The notes below the pieces were generated by a model that did no database searches, was not told the origin of the DNA, and was given only the letters and a program-made list of their open reading frames with translations. A stretch of DNA of 64,000 nucleotides from the NCBI GenBank assembly GCA_005473895.2, contig SRJI02000003.1, positions 1 through 64,000 on the forward strand, read 5' to 3'. The position numbers and the translations under genes were made by a program. The first letter of the stretch is position 1. Every line of letters begins with the position of its first letter. Origin of the DNA: Carideicomes alvinocaridis (GTDB lineage Bacteria > Pseudomonadota > Alphaproteobacteria > Rhodobacterales > Rhodobacteraceae). Positions 27,204 through 37,052 of the stretch are shown here, piece after piece.

Positions 27204-28583
27204 ATGACGACACTGAAATGCATCTCGCCGATCGACGGATCGGTCTTTGCCGAACGCGAGACGCTGGGCACCGACGAGGCCCGCGCCACTGTCACCCGCG
27301 CCCGCGACGCGCAGGCCGCCTGGGCCGCCCGCCCGCTGGCCGAGCGCGTGGACCTGGTGATGAAGGGCGTGGCCGCCGTGGGCGCCATGAACGACGAGGT
27401 GGTGCCCGAACTGGCCCGCATGATGGGCCGCCCGGTGCGCTATGGCGGTGAATTCGGCGGCTTCGAGGAACGCGCGAGCCACATGGCGAAGATCGCCGAG
27501 GAAGGGCTCGCCGATATCGAGGTGGGCGAGGACGCCACCTTCAAGCGCTACATCAAGCGGGTGCCGCATGGCGTCGTCTTCGTCGTGGCGCCCTGGAACT
27601 ACCCCTACATGACCGCGATCAACACCGTGGCGCCCGCGCTCATCGCCGGCAATTCCGTGGTGCTGAAACATGCCACCCAGACCCTGCTGGTGGGTGAGAG
27701 GATGGCGCAGGCCTTCCATTCCGCGGGCGTGCCCGAGGACGTCTTCCAGAACGTCTTTCTCGACCATGACACCACGTCCGAGCTGATCGCGGGCGGGGTC
27801 TTCGATTTCGTCAACTTCACCGGCTCCGTGGGGGGCGGCAAGGCGATGGAACGCGCCGCCGCGGGCACCTTCACCGGGCTGGGGCTGGAGCTTGGGGGCA
27901 AGGACCCGGGCTATGTCATGGACGACGCCGACCTCGACGCCGCCGTAGCGGGGCTGGTCGATGCGGCCATGTTCAATTCCGGCCAGTGCTGCTGCGGGAT
28001 CGAACGGATCTACGTGCATGAAAGCCTCTATGACCAGTTCGTCGAAAAGGCGGTGGAGATCGTGAAGGGCTACAAGCTGGGCGATCCGCTCGACCCCTCC
28101 ACCGATATCGGGCCGATGGCCAATGTCCGTTTCGCCGCCGAGGTGCGCGCGCAGATCGACGAGGCTGTGAAGGCCGGGGCGACCCCGCTGATCGAGACCA
28201 TGCCGCAGGACGATGGCGGCGCCTACCTGACGCCGCAGATCCTCACCGGCGTGACCCACGAGATGCGGGTGATGCGCGACGAAAGCTTCGGCCCCGTCGT
28301 GTGCATCATGCCGGTCAAGGATGATGACGAGGCCATCCGCCTGATGAACGACAGCCCCTTCGGCCTGACCGCCTCGCTCTGGACCGCGGACGTGGACCGC
28401 GCCGCGAGCGTCGGCGACCGGGTGGAGACGGGCACCGTCTTCATGAACCGCGCCGATTACCTCGACCCCGGGCTCTGCTGGACCGGCTGCAAGGATACCG
28501 GGCGCGGTGGCGGCCTGTCGGTCATCGGCTACCACAACCTCACCCGTCCGAAATCCTATCATCTCAAGAAGGTGACCCAATGA
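27204..28583 (+). CDS. NAD(P)-dependent aldehyde dehydrogenase
   Basis: A 459-residue aldehyde dehydrogenase. It shows VVAPWNYPYMTA, the catalytic Glu in LELGGKDPGY and the thiol site FNSGQCCCG, where the second Cys (about residue 263) aligns with the nucleophile. The run of three cysteines is unusual. It is the second gene of a three-gene operon with a glutamine-synthetase-like ligase and an iron alcohol dehydrogenase; the likely job is to oxidise the aldehyde formed by the latter. The ATG follows the upstream stop by one base, and its own stop overlaps the next start (ATGA). Confidence 0.93.
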   Translation: MTTLKCISPIDGSVFAERETLGTDEARATVTRARDAQAAWAARPLAERVDLVMKGVAAVGAMNDEVVPELARMMGRPVRYGGEFGGFEERASHMAKIAEEGLADIEVGEDATFKRYIKRVPHGVVFVVAPWNYPYMTAINTVAPALIAGNSVVLKHATQTLLVGERMAQAFHSAGVPEDVFQNVFLDHDTTSELIAGGVFDFVNFTGSVGGGKAMERAAAGTFTGLGLELGGKDPGYVMDDADLDAAVAGLVDAAMFNSGQCCCGIERIYVHESLYDQFVEKAVEIVKGYKLGDPLDPSTDIGPMANVRFAAEVRAQIDEAVKAGATPLIETMPQDDGGAYLTPQILTGVTHEMRVMRDESFGPVVCIMPVKDDDEAIRLMNDSPFGLTASLWTADVDRAASVGDRVETGTVFMNRADYLDPGLCWTGCKDTGRGGGLSVIGYHNLTRPKSYHLKKVTQ

Positions 28584-29725
28584 GCCTCACCGGAAACTGG
28601 ACCTACCCCACCAACATCAAGTTCGGCGCCGGCCGGATCGCGGAGCTGCCGGGCGCCTGCGCCGAGGCGGGCATCACCCGGCCGCTGCTGGTCACCGACA
28701 AGGGGCTGGCCGATCTGCCGATCACCCGCCAGGCCATGGACATCCTCGAAGAGGCCGGCCTTGGCCGCGGCTTTTTCGCCGAGGTAGACCCGAACCCCAA
28801 CGAAAAGAACCTCGCGGCGGGGGTGAAAGCCTATCTCGACGGAGGTCATGACGGGGTCATCGCCTTCGGCGGCGGCTCGGGGCTGGACCTGGGCAAGATG
28901 GTGGCCTTCATGGCCCATCAGACGCGGCCGATCTGGGATTTCGAGGATATCGGCGACTGGTGGACCCGCGCCGACGCCGACGCCATCGCGCCGATCATCG
29001 CCGTGCCGACCACCGCCGGAACGGGGTCCGAAGTGGGGCGCGCCAGCGTCATCACCAATTCCGAGACCCACGTGAAGAAGATCATCTTCCACCCCAAGGT
29101 CCTGCCCCAGATCGTGATCTGCGACCCCGAGCTGACCACGGGCATGCCCCGGTTCATCACCGCGGGCACCGGGCTCGATGCCTTCGCCCATTGCGTGGAG
29201 GCCTATTCGTCCCCCCATTACCACCCGATGTCGCAGGGCATCGCGCTGGAGGGGATGCGGCTGGTCAAGGACAACCTGCCCCGCGCCTATGCCGACGGCT
29301 CCGACCTGGAGGCGCGCGCCAACATGATGAGCGCGGCCGCCATGGGCGCCACCGCCTTCCAGAAGGGGCTGGGCGCGATCCACGCCATGAGCCACCCGGT
29401 GGGCGCGGTCTTCAACACCCATCACGGCACGACCAACGCGGTCTGCATGCCCGCGGTGCTGGATTTCAACGCCGATAAGATCGCCGATCGCTTCGATACG
29501 GCGGCGGCCTATCTGGGGATCGAGGGCGGCTTCGACGGGTTCCGCCGCTTCGTGCAGGAATTCAACGACAGCCTCGGCATCCCGCGGCGCCTGTCCGACC
29601 TCGGCGTGACCGAGGATCGCATCCCCGACCTCGCCGCCATGGCGGTGGAGGACCCGTCCTGCGGCGGCAACCCGGTCAAGCTGACGGTGGAAAACCTCAC
29701 CACCCTCTTCCGCACCGCGATCTGA
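28580..29725 (+). CDS. Iron-containing alcohol dehydrogenase
   Basis: A 381-residue type III alcohol dehydrogenase. The NAD-binding part has GGGSGLDLGK and PTTAGTGSEVGRAS; the metal-binding part has GLDAFAHCVEAY and AIHAMSHPVGAVFNTHHG, supplying the Asp/His iron ligands. It probably oxidises an alcohol to the aldehyde used by the preceding dehydrogenase, possibly after gamma-glutamylation by the first enzyme of the operon. It overlaps the upstream gene by four bases. Confidence 0.93.
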   Translation: MSLTGNWTYPTNIKFGAGRIAELPGACAEAGITRPLLVTDKGLADLPITRQAMDILEEAGLGRGFFAEVDPNPNEKNLAAGVKAYLDGGHDGVIAFGGGSGLDLGKMVAFMAHQTRPIWDFEDIGDWWTRADADAIAPIIAVPTTAGTGSEVGRASVITNSETHVKKIIFHPKVLPQIVICDPELTTGMPRFITAGTGLDAFAHCVEAYSSPHYHPMSQGIALEGMRLVKDNLPRAYADGSDLEARANMMSAAAMGATAFQKGLGAIHAMSHPVGAVFNTHHGTTNAVCMPAVLDFNADKIADRFDTAAAYLGIEGGFDGFRRFVQEFNDSLGIPRRLSDLGVTEDRIPDLAAMAVEDPSCGGNPVKLTVENLTTLFRTAI

Positions 29726-29778
29726 TCCGGGCGGGGCGCCTTGCGCGGGCGCCCTCCCCCGCCAGCTTTCGAAAGACC

Positions 29779-30546
29779 ATGATGCTCAACACCATCACCC
29801 ACGGTGAGCCCACGTCGGAGCCCCCGCTGATCATCGTGCACGGGCTGTTCGGCTCGGCCCGGAACTGGGGCGTCATCGCCAAGCGGCTGTCGGACGAGCG
29901 GCAGGTGATCGCCGTGGACCAGCGCAACCACGGCGACAGCCCCCATGCCGACAGCCACGACTACGAGGACATGGCCGCCGACCTGGCGGAACTGGTGGAA
30001 CGCATCGGCGGACCGGTGGACATGGTGGGTCATTCCATGGGCGGCAAGGCGGCGATGGTGCTGGCGCTGACCCGGCCCGAGCTGCTGCGCCGGCTGGTGG
30101 TCGCCGACATCGCCCCCGTGCCCTACGACCACGACCAGAGCCAGCATATCGCCGCGATGCAGGCGGTGGACCTCGCGGGGGTGGAGAAACGCTCCGACGT
30201 GGCCGACCAGCTGGCGGAGACGGTCGAGGACAAGGCGCTGCAGAGCTTCTTCACCCAGTCGGTGGACGTGAAGGAGAAGCGCTGGAAGCTGAACCTCGAC
30301 GTGCTGGAGCGCGACATGCCGAAGATCCTCGGCTTCCCCGAGGTCGAGGGCAGCTTCGACGGCCCGACGCTGTTCCTGTCGGGCGGCGAGTCCGACTATG
30401 TCCGCTCCGAGCATCGCGAGACGATCCGCGCGAAGTTCCCCCATGCGCGTTTCGCGAAACTTCCCGGGGCGGGCCATTGGCTGCACGCCGAGAAACCCCG
30501 CGATTTCGAAGCCGCGGTGCGCACCTTCCTGAACCTCGACCTCTGA
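29779..30546 (+). CDS. YbfF-type alpha/beta hydrolase (esterase)
   Basis: A 255-residue cytoplasmic hydrolase with oxyanion segment IIVHGLFGSARNWG, nucleophile in VGHSMGGKAAM and catalytic His in PGAGHWLHAEKP, as in YbfF esterases. It starts 53 bases after the iron alcohol dehydrogenase; a GGGCGCC/GGCGCCC hairpin lies in the gap, so it may be transcribed separately. A role in hydrolysing a product of the upstream operon is possible but unproven. The ribosome site is weak. Confidence 0.85.
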   Translation: MMLNTITHGEPTSEPPLIIVHGLFGSARNWGVIAKRLSDERQVIAVDQRNHGDSPHADSHDYEDMAADLAELVERIGGPVDMVGHSMGGKAAMVLALTRPELLRRLVVADIAPVPYDHDQSQHIAAMQAVDLAGVEKRSDVADQLAETVEDKALQSFFTQSVDVKEKRWKLNLDVLERDMPKILGFPEVEGSFDGPTLFLSGGESDYVRSEHRETIRAKFPHARFAKLPGAGHWLHAEKPRDFEAAVRTFLNLDL

Positions 30547-30677
30547 ACGCCGCCGTCTCCGGCCTGCGACCTGCAAGGGCAGCGGCCAGGGGGTGACTTC
30601 GCGCGCAGCCCGGCCCGACCCGGAGCACGGACCCACGCTTCCGCGCCGCTCACACGCCCAGGCGCAGCCTCACCCGG

Positions 30678-31025
30678 TCAGAGCGTGCCCTTGCAGAGCG
30701 CGTCCACCTGGGTGCCGTAATCGTAGTAGCGTTCCCAGAAATCCTTGTCCCGCGCCCGGTCCGACTGGCGCACTTCCTGCGCGCTGTGCGGGTCGGTGAA
30801 GAATCCCACGGCGCGGCGCTGCTCGGATCGCGTGAGATGGGTGTTGGCCACCGCCTGGATGCAGCCGCAGACCGCCGGGCCGCGCTGCTTGCGCGGGGAT
30901 GCCATGCAGGCATCGTTCAGCGGCCCGGACGCGTAGCGCATCACCACCGGGCCCCGGTCGCGATCCCGGCCGCCCCCGCAGCTTGCCAGCAGGGCCGCCA
31001 TCGCGCCGATCAGGATGTATCGCAT
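30678..31025 (-). CDS. Small cysteine-containing lipoprotein, conserved hypothetical
   Basis: A 115-residue lipoprotein. The lipobox LLASC at about residues 13-17 follows a short hydrophobic helix. The mature part has [25 protein letters not shown] and a final Cys near the C-terminus, a pattern I recall from a widespread but uncharacterised Rhodobacterales family. GAGGCGGAAC precedes the ATG at 31025. It diverges from lepA. Confidence 0.75.
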   Translation of the reverse strand: MRYILIGAMAALLASCGGGRDRDRGPVVMRYASGPLNDACMASPRKQRGPAVCGCIQAVANTHLTRSEQRRAVGFFTDPHSAQEVRQSDRARDKDFWERYYDYGTQVDALCKGTL

Positions 31026-31230
31026 AGTTCCGCCTCTTGCCTTCGCCCCAATACCTGCCCCCGTCGTCGTCCGTCTTGGCGCGGTTCGCACGGGGGATCG
31101 CTCGAACGGGGGCCAATATGCCCTGAAAGGCCCCTCCGATCAACGCGGGTCGCGCGGGGTTCACGCATCCGTGCGTGCAGCCCCGCGTGCCACCTTGACC
31201 GGGTGCATTCCTTGCCTCATATGCGGCTGC

Positions 31231-33033
31231 ATGACCGACCTCGCGCATATCCGCAATTTCTCCATCGTGGCGCATATCGACCACGGGAAATCCACCCTCG
31301 CCGACCGGCTGATCCAGCTGACCGGGACGGTGGCCGAACGCGACATGAAGGACCAGCTTCTCGACGCGATGGATATCGAGCGCGAGCGCGGCATCACCAT
31401 CAAGGCCAACACCGTGCGGATCGAGTATCCGGCGAAGGACGGGCACACCTACGTGCTCAACCTCATCGACACGCCGGGCCACGTGGACTTTGCCTACGAG
31501 GTCGCGCGGTCGATGCAGGCGGTCGAGGGGTCGCTGCTGGTGGTCGACGCCACGCAGGGGGTGGAGGCGCAGACGCTCGCCAACGTCTACACCGCCATCG
31601 ACGCCGACCACGAGATCGTGCCGGTGCTGAACAAGGTCGACCTGCCCGCCGCCGAACCCGAACGGGTGAAGGAGCAGATCGAGGACGTGATCGGCATCGA
31701 CGCCTCGCAGGCCTGCCTGATCTCGGCCAAGACCGGGGTGGGCATTCCCGACGTGCTCGAGGCGATCGTGACCCGCCTGCCGCCCCCGGACGAGGGTGAC
31801 CGGAACAAGCCGCTCAAGGCGATGCTGGTGGATTCGAAATACGACCAGTATCTCGGCGTGATCGTCATCGTCCGGATCATCGACGGCACCCTCAAGAAGG
31901 GCGACCGCATCCGGATGATGAAGACCGGCGGCACCTACGATGTCGACGATGTCGGCGTCTACCGCCCCGCCATGACCGCGGTGAAGGAGCTGGGCCCGGG
32001 CGAGATCGGCTATCTCAACGCCTCGATCAAGCAGGTCCGCGACACCCGCGTCGGCGACACGATCACCCACGAGAAGAAGCCCTGCGCCGAGCCGCTGCCG
32101 GGCTTCAAACCCTCGGTGCCGGTGGTGTTCTGCGGGCTGTTCCCGGTGGACACGTCCGAGTTCGAGGACATGCGCGACGCCATCGAGAAGCTGGCGCTGA
32201 ACGACGCCTCCTTCACCTACGAGATGGAAACGTCGGCCGCGCTCGGCTTCGGCTTCCGCTGCGGGTTCCTCGGGCTGCTGCACCTCGAGGTGATCCGCGA
32301 CCGGATCGAGCGTGAATACAACATCGAGCTGATCACCACCGCTCCTTCCGTGATCTATCACGTCTACATGAAGGACGGCGAGAAGCGCGACCTGCACAAC
32401 CCCGCCGACATGCCCGACATGACCTATGTCGAGCATATCGAGGAGCCGCGGATCAAGGCGACGATCATGGTGCCCGACGAGTACCTGGGCGACGTGCTGA
32501 AGCTCTGCCAGGACCGGCGCGGCATCCAGCTGGATCTCACCTATGTGGGCGGCCGGGCGATGGCGGTCTACGACCTGCCGCTGAACGAGGTGGTCTTCGA
32601 CTTCTACGACCGGCTGAAATCGGTGACCAAGGGCTATGCCTCCTTCGACTACGAGCTGATCGGCTACCGCGAGGACCGGCTGGTCAAGATGCAGGTGCTG
32701 GTCAACGACGAGCCGGTGGACGCGCTGTCGATGATGGTGCACCGCGACCGGGCCGAGATGCGCGGCCGGGCCATGTGCGAAAAGCTCAAGGACCTGATCC
32801 CGCGGCACATGTTCAAGATCCCGATCCAGGCGGCGATCGGCGGCAAGGTCATCGCCCGCGAAACCCTGTCGGCCCTGCGCAAGGACGTGACGGCCAAGTG
32901 CTACGGCGGCGATGCCAGCCGGAAGCGCAAGCTGCTGGACAAGCAGAAGGCCGGGAAGAAGAAGATGCGCCAGTTCGGCAAGGTGGAGATCCCGCAGGAG
33001 GCCTTCATCTCCGCGCTGAAGATGGACACCTAG
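31231..33033 (+). CDS. lepA: Translation elongation factor 4 (LepA)
   Basis: A 600-residue translational GTPase. G-domain motifs are AHIDHGKST (about residues 14-22), the switch I segment around [16 protein letters not shown] and NKVD; the LepA-specific C-terminal domain ends [22 protein letters not shown]4 acts on stalled or back-translocating ribosomes. The start at 31231 gives standard family length; the frame is open further upstream but without a convincing start. Confidence 0.98.
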   Translation: MTDLAHIRNFSIVAHIDHGKSTLADRLIQLTGTVAERDMKDQLLDAMDIERERGITIKANTVRIEYPAKDGHTYVLNLIDTPGHVDFAYEVARSMQAVEGSLLVVDATQGVEAQTLANVYTAIDADHEIVPVLNKVDLPAAEPERVKEQIEDVIGIDASQACLISAKTGVGIPDVLEAIVTRLPPPDEGDRNKPLKAMLVDSKYDQYLGVIVIVRIIDGTLKKGDRIRMMKTGGTYDVDDVGVYRPAMTAVKELGPGEIGYLNASIKQVRDTRVGDTITHEKKPCAEPLPGFKPSVPVVFCGLFPVDTSEFEDMRDAIEKLALNDASFTYEMETSAALGFGFRCGFLGLLHLEVIRDRIEREYNIELITTAPSVIYHVYMKDGEKRDLHNPADMPDMTYVEHIEEPRIKATIMVPDEYLGDVLKLCQDRRGIQLDLTYVGGRAMAVYDLPLNEVVFDFYDRLKSVTKGYASFDYELIGYREDRLVKMQVLVNDEPVDALSMMVHRDRAEMRGRAMCEKLKDLIPRHMFKIPIQAAIGGKVIARETLSALRKDVTAKCYGGDASRKRKLLDKQKAGKKKMRQFGKVEIPQEAFISALKMDT

Positions 33034-33054
33034 AGGGGCGCCTGCCCTTCAGGA

Positions 33055-33081
33055 GCCCGGACGAGATCACTCCGTCCGGGC
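33055..33081 (+). terminator. Hairpin after lepA
   Basis: GCCCGGACG and CGTCCGGGC form a perfect 9-bp stem with a nine-base loop, 21 bases after the lepA stop. There is no clear T-run. Confidence 0.55.
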
Positions 33082-33200
33082 CGCCTTGTGGAATCACACA
33101 GCGACGATCATGGCCGTGCCGCGCACCAAGCCGGCGCGAGGCGGCCGGCGAGCAGCGACCGGGGCTGGCCCCGGCTCCGCCCCTCTGGCATGATCGTCCG

Positions 33201-33893
33201 ATGAATTTCCGCACGATCACCATTCTCACCGGCGCCGGGATCTCGGCCGAATCCGGGCTTGGCACCTTCCGCGACGAAGGCGGGCTCTGGTCGCGCTATT
33301 CGCTGAAGGAGGTGGCCACGCCCGAGGGATTCGCCGCCGATCCGCACAAGGTCCACGGCTTCTACAACGCGCGTCGCGCCAACGCGGCGGAGGCGCTCCC
33401 CAACGCGGCCCACCACGCCATCGCGCGCCTGCAGGAGGATCCGCGCCACGACACGATGGTGATCACCCAGAACGTGGACCGCCTGCACGAGGCGGCGGGC
33501 AGCAGGGCGCTGCACATGCACGGCGAGCTGGCCCGCGCGCTCTGTGCCGTCTGCGGCCATCGCTGGGACGCCCCGGCCGAGATGGCACCGGGCGATGCCT
33601 GCCCGGCCTGCGCCACGACCGCCACCCGGCCCGATGTCGTCTGGTTCGGCGAAATGCCCTATCACCTGCCAGAGATCGACCAGCGTCTCGCGCGGACCGA
33701 CCTGTTCGTCGCCATCGGCACGTCGGGGCAGGTCCACCCGGCCGCGGGCTTCGTGGAGGAGGCGTGGATGCATGGCGCCCATTGCGTCGAGATCAATCTC
33801 GAACCGTCGGAGATCGCGGGCCTGTTCCACGAGACGGTGAACGGCCCCGCCTCGGAGGCGGTGCCGCTCTGGGTCGACCGGCTGATCGGCTAA
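33201..33893 (+). CDS. cobB: NAD-dependent protein deacylase (sirtuin, CobB)
   Basis: A 230-residue class III sirtuin. It shows the NAD-binding GAGISAESGLGTFR at residues 11-24, TQNVDRLHEAAG, the catalytic His in LHMHGEL, the zinc-binding pairs CAVC and CPAC, and VWFGEMPY. It removes acetyl or succinyl groups from lysines. Tyr and Arg in the NARRANAAE region would favour short acidic acyl groups in CobB/SIRT5 types; not certain here. Confidence 0.95.
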   Translation: MNFRTITILTGAGISAESGLGTFRDEGGLWSRYSLKEVATPEGFAADPHKVHGFYNARRANAAEALPNAAHHAIARLQEDPRHDTMVITQNVDRLHEAAGSRALHMHGELARALCAVCGHRWDAPAEMAPGDACPACATTATRPDVVWFGEMPYHLPEIDQRLARTDLFVAIGTSGQVHPAAGFVEEAWMHGAHCVEINLEPSEIAGLFHETVNGPASEAVPLWVDRLIG

Positions 33894-33949
33894 ACTAAAC
33901 CGCCCTCGGAGGCGGGCACGCCACGCTACGGGCCCCTGCGCGCCCTCAT

Positions 33950-33978
33950 GGCCCCTCCCCCGCCAAGGGCGAGGGGCC
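33950..33978 (-). terminator. Hairpin after the copper chaperone gene
   Basis: GGCCCCTC and GAGGGGCC form an 8-bp stem in the short gap between convergent cobB and the PCu(A)C gene. There is no T-run. Confidence 0.4.
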
Positions 33979-33985
33979 TGACGCC

Positions 33986-34411
33986 TCAGCGGTCGAGGTC
34001 GACCGGCACGTCCACCTGCACCTCGCCGGCCTTCTCGAAGATCAGCGTGATCGGCACGGTCTTGCCGGGCTCGAAGGGCTCGGTCAGCCCCATGAACATC
34101 ACGTGGTTGCCGCCGCGCTTCAGCTCCAGCGTACCGTTGGCCGGCAGGTCCAGGCCGCCCTCCACGGCCATCATCTTCATCACGCCGTCATCGGTCATCT
34201 CGGTGGTGTGCAGCTCCACCTTCTTCGCGGCGTCGGAGCGGATACCGGTCAGGCGATCGGCTTCCCCGTCATTGTGGATGGTCAGGAAGGCGCCGCCGGA
34301 CATCGGGTTGCTCGAACGGGCATAGGCGTCCTCGATGGTGATTTCCGCCCATGCGGGCAGGGTCGAAAGAATGAGGCCGAGCGCGGCCGGAATAAGCGTC
34401 TTGATGGGCAT
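33986..34411 (-). CDS. PCu(A)C periplasmic copper chaperone
   Basis: A 141-residue precursor. A signal peptide (LIPAALGLILSTLPAWAE) is followed by a cupredoxin-like domain with the copper motif split between VELHTTEMTDDGVMKM and GNHVMFMG, the H-M-H-M ligands of the family. These proteins deliver Cu(I) to the CuA or CuB centre of cytochrome oxidase. GGAGG five bases upstream fixes the start at 34411 rather than 34423. It is likely co-transcribed with the small exported protein 59 bases upstream. Confidence 0.93.
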   Translation of the reverse strand: MPIKTLIPAALGLILSTLPAWAEITIEDAYARSSNPMSGGAFLTIHNDGEADRLTGIRSDAAKKVELHTTEMTDDGVMKMMAVEGGLDLPANGTLELKRGGNHVMFMGLTEPFEPGKTVPITLIFEKAGEVQVDVPVDLDR

Positions 34412-34470
34412 GTCTGCCTCCATGTGCCTGGAATGGCTGTCTGTCTGATGGGACTCGGTTTGGCGAAGGA

Positions 34471-34818
34471 TCAGACAGCCGGCGGGCCACGGGCGACGGA
34501 AGGCACCGTGCCCGCCCCGGCAATATGGACGCGGGATTCGACTTTCGGGAGGGCGACGAGCAGCGGCAGGGCCGGCGGCAGCACGGCCATCCCCGGCCCG
34601 TCGTCGAAGAGCGCGAGCGCCCCGTCGGGGCAGATATGCGCAGGGCCCGTCGGCTTGCCCTCGGCATCGACGGAGACCATCACCGTGCCGGTCCCGGTGC
34701 AGATCACCATCTGCCCGGCGGCGGCCGCGCGGCCGCGTTCCGTCACCAGTGCCTCCCCGGTCAGGACCAGGGTCAGCACCAGCAGCAGGTGCAGCAGGGA
34801 TCGTGTCAGCGCATGCAT
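34471..34818 (-). CDS. Small exported protein, DUF2946-like
   Basis: A 115-residue protein with an N-terminal hydrophobic helix (LLHLLLVLTLVLTGEALV). A conserved-looking block follows: GQMVICTGTGTVMVSVDAEG, then HICPDGALALF, resembling DUF2946 proteins found beside copper genes. The single Cys in each half could bind metal. It precedes the PCu(A)C chaperone gene on the same strand, suggesting a joint role in copper handling. Confidence 0.6.
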   Translation of the reverse strand: MHALTRSLLHLLLVLTLVLTGEALVTERGRAAAAGQMVICTGTGTVMVSVDAEGKPTGPAHICPDGALALFDDGPGMAVLPPALPLLVALPKVESRVHIAGAGTVPSVARGPPAV

Positions 34819-34931
34819 GACGTCAGATGATCACATTCCCCCAGCCGACCCAAGAGCTGCGCAGGGCCATGGGGCACCGGGTCGCAGAGGCGCGGGACAA
34901 CACGGGCCCGAGCCCGCGAGCCGGAAAACGC

Positions 34932-34961
34932 GAAAGCCCCGCCGGGCATTACCCGCGGGGC
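34932..34961 (-). terminator. rpmB terminator
   Basis: On the minus strand GCCCCGC pairs with GCGGGGC (inner GGG/CCC extends it), followed by TTTCG. It lies 28 bases after the rpmB stop. Confidence 0.75.
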
Positions 34962-34988
34962 CATCCGTCATTTGCAAAGATCCCGGGC

Positions 34989-35276
34989 TCAGGCGGTGGC
35001 CTGTGCCTTGGCGATCTCTTTCTTGACCTTCAGCGCGTTCGGGCTGAGCACGGCGTCGTCGGCCTTGGCCAGGAATTTGTCCAGCCCGCCGCGGTGGTCC
35101 ACCGAGCGCAGCGCATGGGTCGAGATGCGCAGCTTGACGCCACGGCCCAGGGTTTCCGACTGCAGCGTCACGTCGTTCAGGTTCGGCAGGAAACGACGCT
35201 TGGTCTTATTGTTGGCGTGGCTGACATTGTTGCCGACCATCGGGCCTTTTCCGGTCAGTTCGCAGCGGCGCGACAT
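34989..35276 (-). CDS. rpmB: 50S ribosomal protein L28
   Basis: A 95-residue L28 with the classic [20 protein letters not shown] start and [16 protein letters not shown]. Length is typical for Alphaproteobacteria. The ribosome site GAGGATGGAG precedes the ATG at 35276. It has its own promoter about 90 bases upstream. Confidence 0.98.
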   Translation of the reverse strand: MSRRCELTGKGPMVGNNVSHANNKTKRRFLPNLNDVTLQSETLGRGVKLRISTHALRSVDHRGGLDKFLAKADDAVLSPNALKVKKEIAKAQATA

Positions 35277-35367
35277 GGCTCCATCCTCGTCTGGTTCCGG
35301 CGTCCCCGCGGGGCCGCCAAAGTGATGAGGGCGCCGCGTCGGCAGCGCCCGGGAATCTGGTGGGCTG

Positions 35368-35396
35368 CTCTTAGGCGGATGCGCCCCCGGCGTCAA
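35368..35396 (-). promoter_or_regulatory. Sigma-70 promoter of rpmB
   Basis: On the minus strand TTGACG and TAAGAG are separated by exactly 17 bases, between gltX and rpmB. The predicted 5' leader is about 85 bases. Confidence 0.6.
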
Positions 35397-35423
35397 GAGG
35401 GACCCCGGCGGCAGCCGCCCGCA

Positions 35424-36749
35424 TCAGCCCCGCGCGCGGACCGTCTGCAGAAGCGGCATCACGTCGCCCATGTCCGGCCCGTGGCTCTGCCCGGTCAGCG
35501 CCTTGCGCAGCGGCATGAACAGCGCCTTGCCCTTGCGCCCGGTCTTTTCCTTCACCTGCGCGGTCCAGGTGCCCCAGGTGGTCTCGTCGAAGGGACCCTC
35601 GGGCAACATCGCCATGGCCTCGGCCACGAACTCGCGGTCCTCCTCCTCGATCACCGGCTCGGCGCCCTCGGAGAACATGCGCCACCAGGCGGCCAGGTCG
35701 TTGCGGGTGTTGATGTTGGCGCGGGTGACCCGCCAGAAGGTCTCCACCCGGTCGGCCGGCACGCCCAGCGCCTCGATCTCGGCGCGCACGTCCTCCACCG
35801 GCGTGGCCTGCAGCACGCGGGCCGACAGCGGGAAAAGGTCGTTCACGTCGAACTTGGTCGGGGCCGAGCCGAATTGCGACAGCTCGAACCCCTCGGCGAT
35901 CTCGTCCAGCGACATGCGCAGCTCCACTGGCTGCGACGAGCCCAGCCGCGCCATGAGCGACAGCAGCGCCTCGGGCTCCACCCCCTGCTCGCGCAGGTCC
36001 CTGAGCGCGAGCGAGCCCAGCCGTTTCGACAGCCCCTCGCCCTGCGGGCCGGTCAGCAGCGAATGGTGCGCGAATTGCGGGACGGTGCCGCCCAGCGCCT
36101 CGATGATCTGGATCTGCGTGGCGGTGTTGGTCACGTGGTCCGAGCCGCGCACCACGTGGGTCACGCCCATCTCGGTGTCGTCCACCACCGAGGCCAGGGT
36201 ATAGAGCACCTGGCCGTCGCCGCGGATCAGCACCGGGTCCGAGACGGAGGCGGCGTCGATCGAGAGCGGCCCGAGGATGCCGTCCTCCCACTCGATCCGC
36301 TGGTGGTTCAGCTTGAAGCGCCAGTGGCCATCGCCCCGCTCGGCCCGGAGCGCGGCCTTGTCCTCGTCCGACAGGGCCAGCGCGGCCCGGTCATAGACCG
36401 GCGGGCGGCCCATGTTGAGCTGCTTCTTGCGCTTGAGGTCCAGCTCGGTGGGCGTCTCGAAACATTCGTAGAACCGGCCCATGTCGCGCAGGCTGTCGGC
36501 GGCGGCGGCATAGCGGTCGAGCCGCTCCGACTGCCGCTCCAGCCGGTCCCAGTGCAGGCCCAGCCATTCCAGGTCGCGCTTGATCTGGTCGACATATTCT
36601 TCCTTGGAGCGCTCGGGATCGGTGTCGTCGATCCGAAGGATGAAGCTGCCCCCCGCCTTCTTCGCGATGAGGTAGTTCATCAGCGCGGTGCGCAGGTTGC
36701 CGACATGGATGTAGCCCGTGGGCGAGGGCGCGAAGCGGGTGGTGGTCAT
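35424..36749 (-). CDS. gltX: Glutamate--tRNA ligase
   Basis: A 441-residue class I synthetase. The HIGH-type motif lies in APSPTGYIHVGN near the start, the KMSKS-type motif appears as EGLSKRLGS, and the anticodon-binding domain ends FMPLRKALTGQSHGPDMGDV. Alphaproteobacteria often carry two GltX proteins, one of which may charge tRNA-Gln for later amidation; which this is cannot be told here. Confidence 0.97.
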   Translation of the reverse strand: MTTTRFAPSPTGYIHVGNLRTALMNYLIAKKAGGSFILRIDDTDPERSKEEYVDQIKRDLEWLGLHWDRLERQSERLDRYAAAADSLRDMGRFYECFETPTELDLKRKKQLNMGRPPVYDRAALALSDEDKAALRAERGDGHWRFKLNHQRIEWEDGILGPLSIDAASVSDPVLIRGDGQVLYTLASVVDDTEMGVTHVVRGSDHVTNTATQIQIIEALGGTVPQFAHHSLLTGPQGEGLSKRLGSLALRDLREQGVEPEALLSLMARLGSSQPVELRMSLDEIAEGFELSQFGSAPTKFDVNDLFPLSARVLQATPVEDVRAEIEALGVPADRVETFWRVTRANINTRNDLAAWWRMFSEGAEPVIEEEDREFVAEAMAMLPEGPFDETTWGTWTAQVKEKTGRKGKALFMPLRKALTGQSHGPDMGDVMPLLQTVRARG

Positions 36750-37052
36750 CTGTCACTCCTGAGGTCGCCGCCCTTTCCCACATGGGCCGCGATTTGTCCA
36801 GAAAACACCGGGGGGCGCCTGCGGGTGGTGGGGGGGCGCGACGGGTCGGTGATCCTGTCGGCCTGTTTCGTGGGTCTCCCCGGCGGCTCGCGCCGGGTCG
36901 GCCACGTGTGGGGTCTTCGCGACGCCGGCCTCGTTCATCGCCGCGTTGTGGATCGTTTGCCTGACCTTCGCCAGTTCCAGGTCTGGGTCCTTGGCCAGCT
37001 CGGGGGCGGCCGGACCTGTCCCGCCGGCTTGCCACAGGCGGCAGGGACGCTA

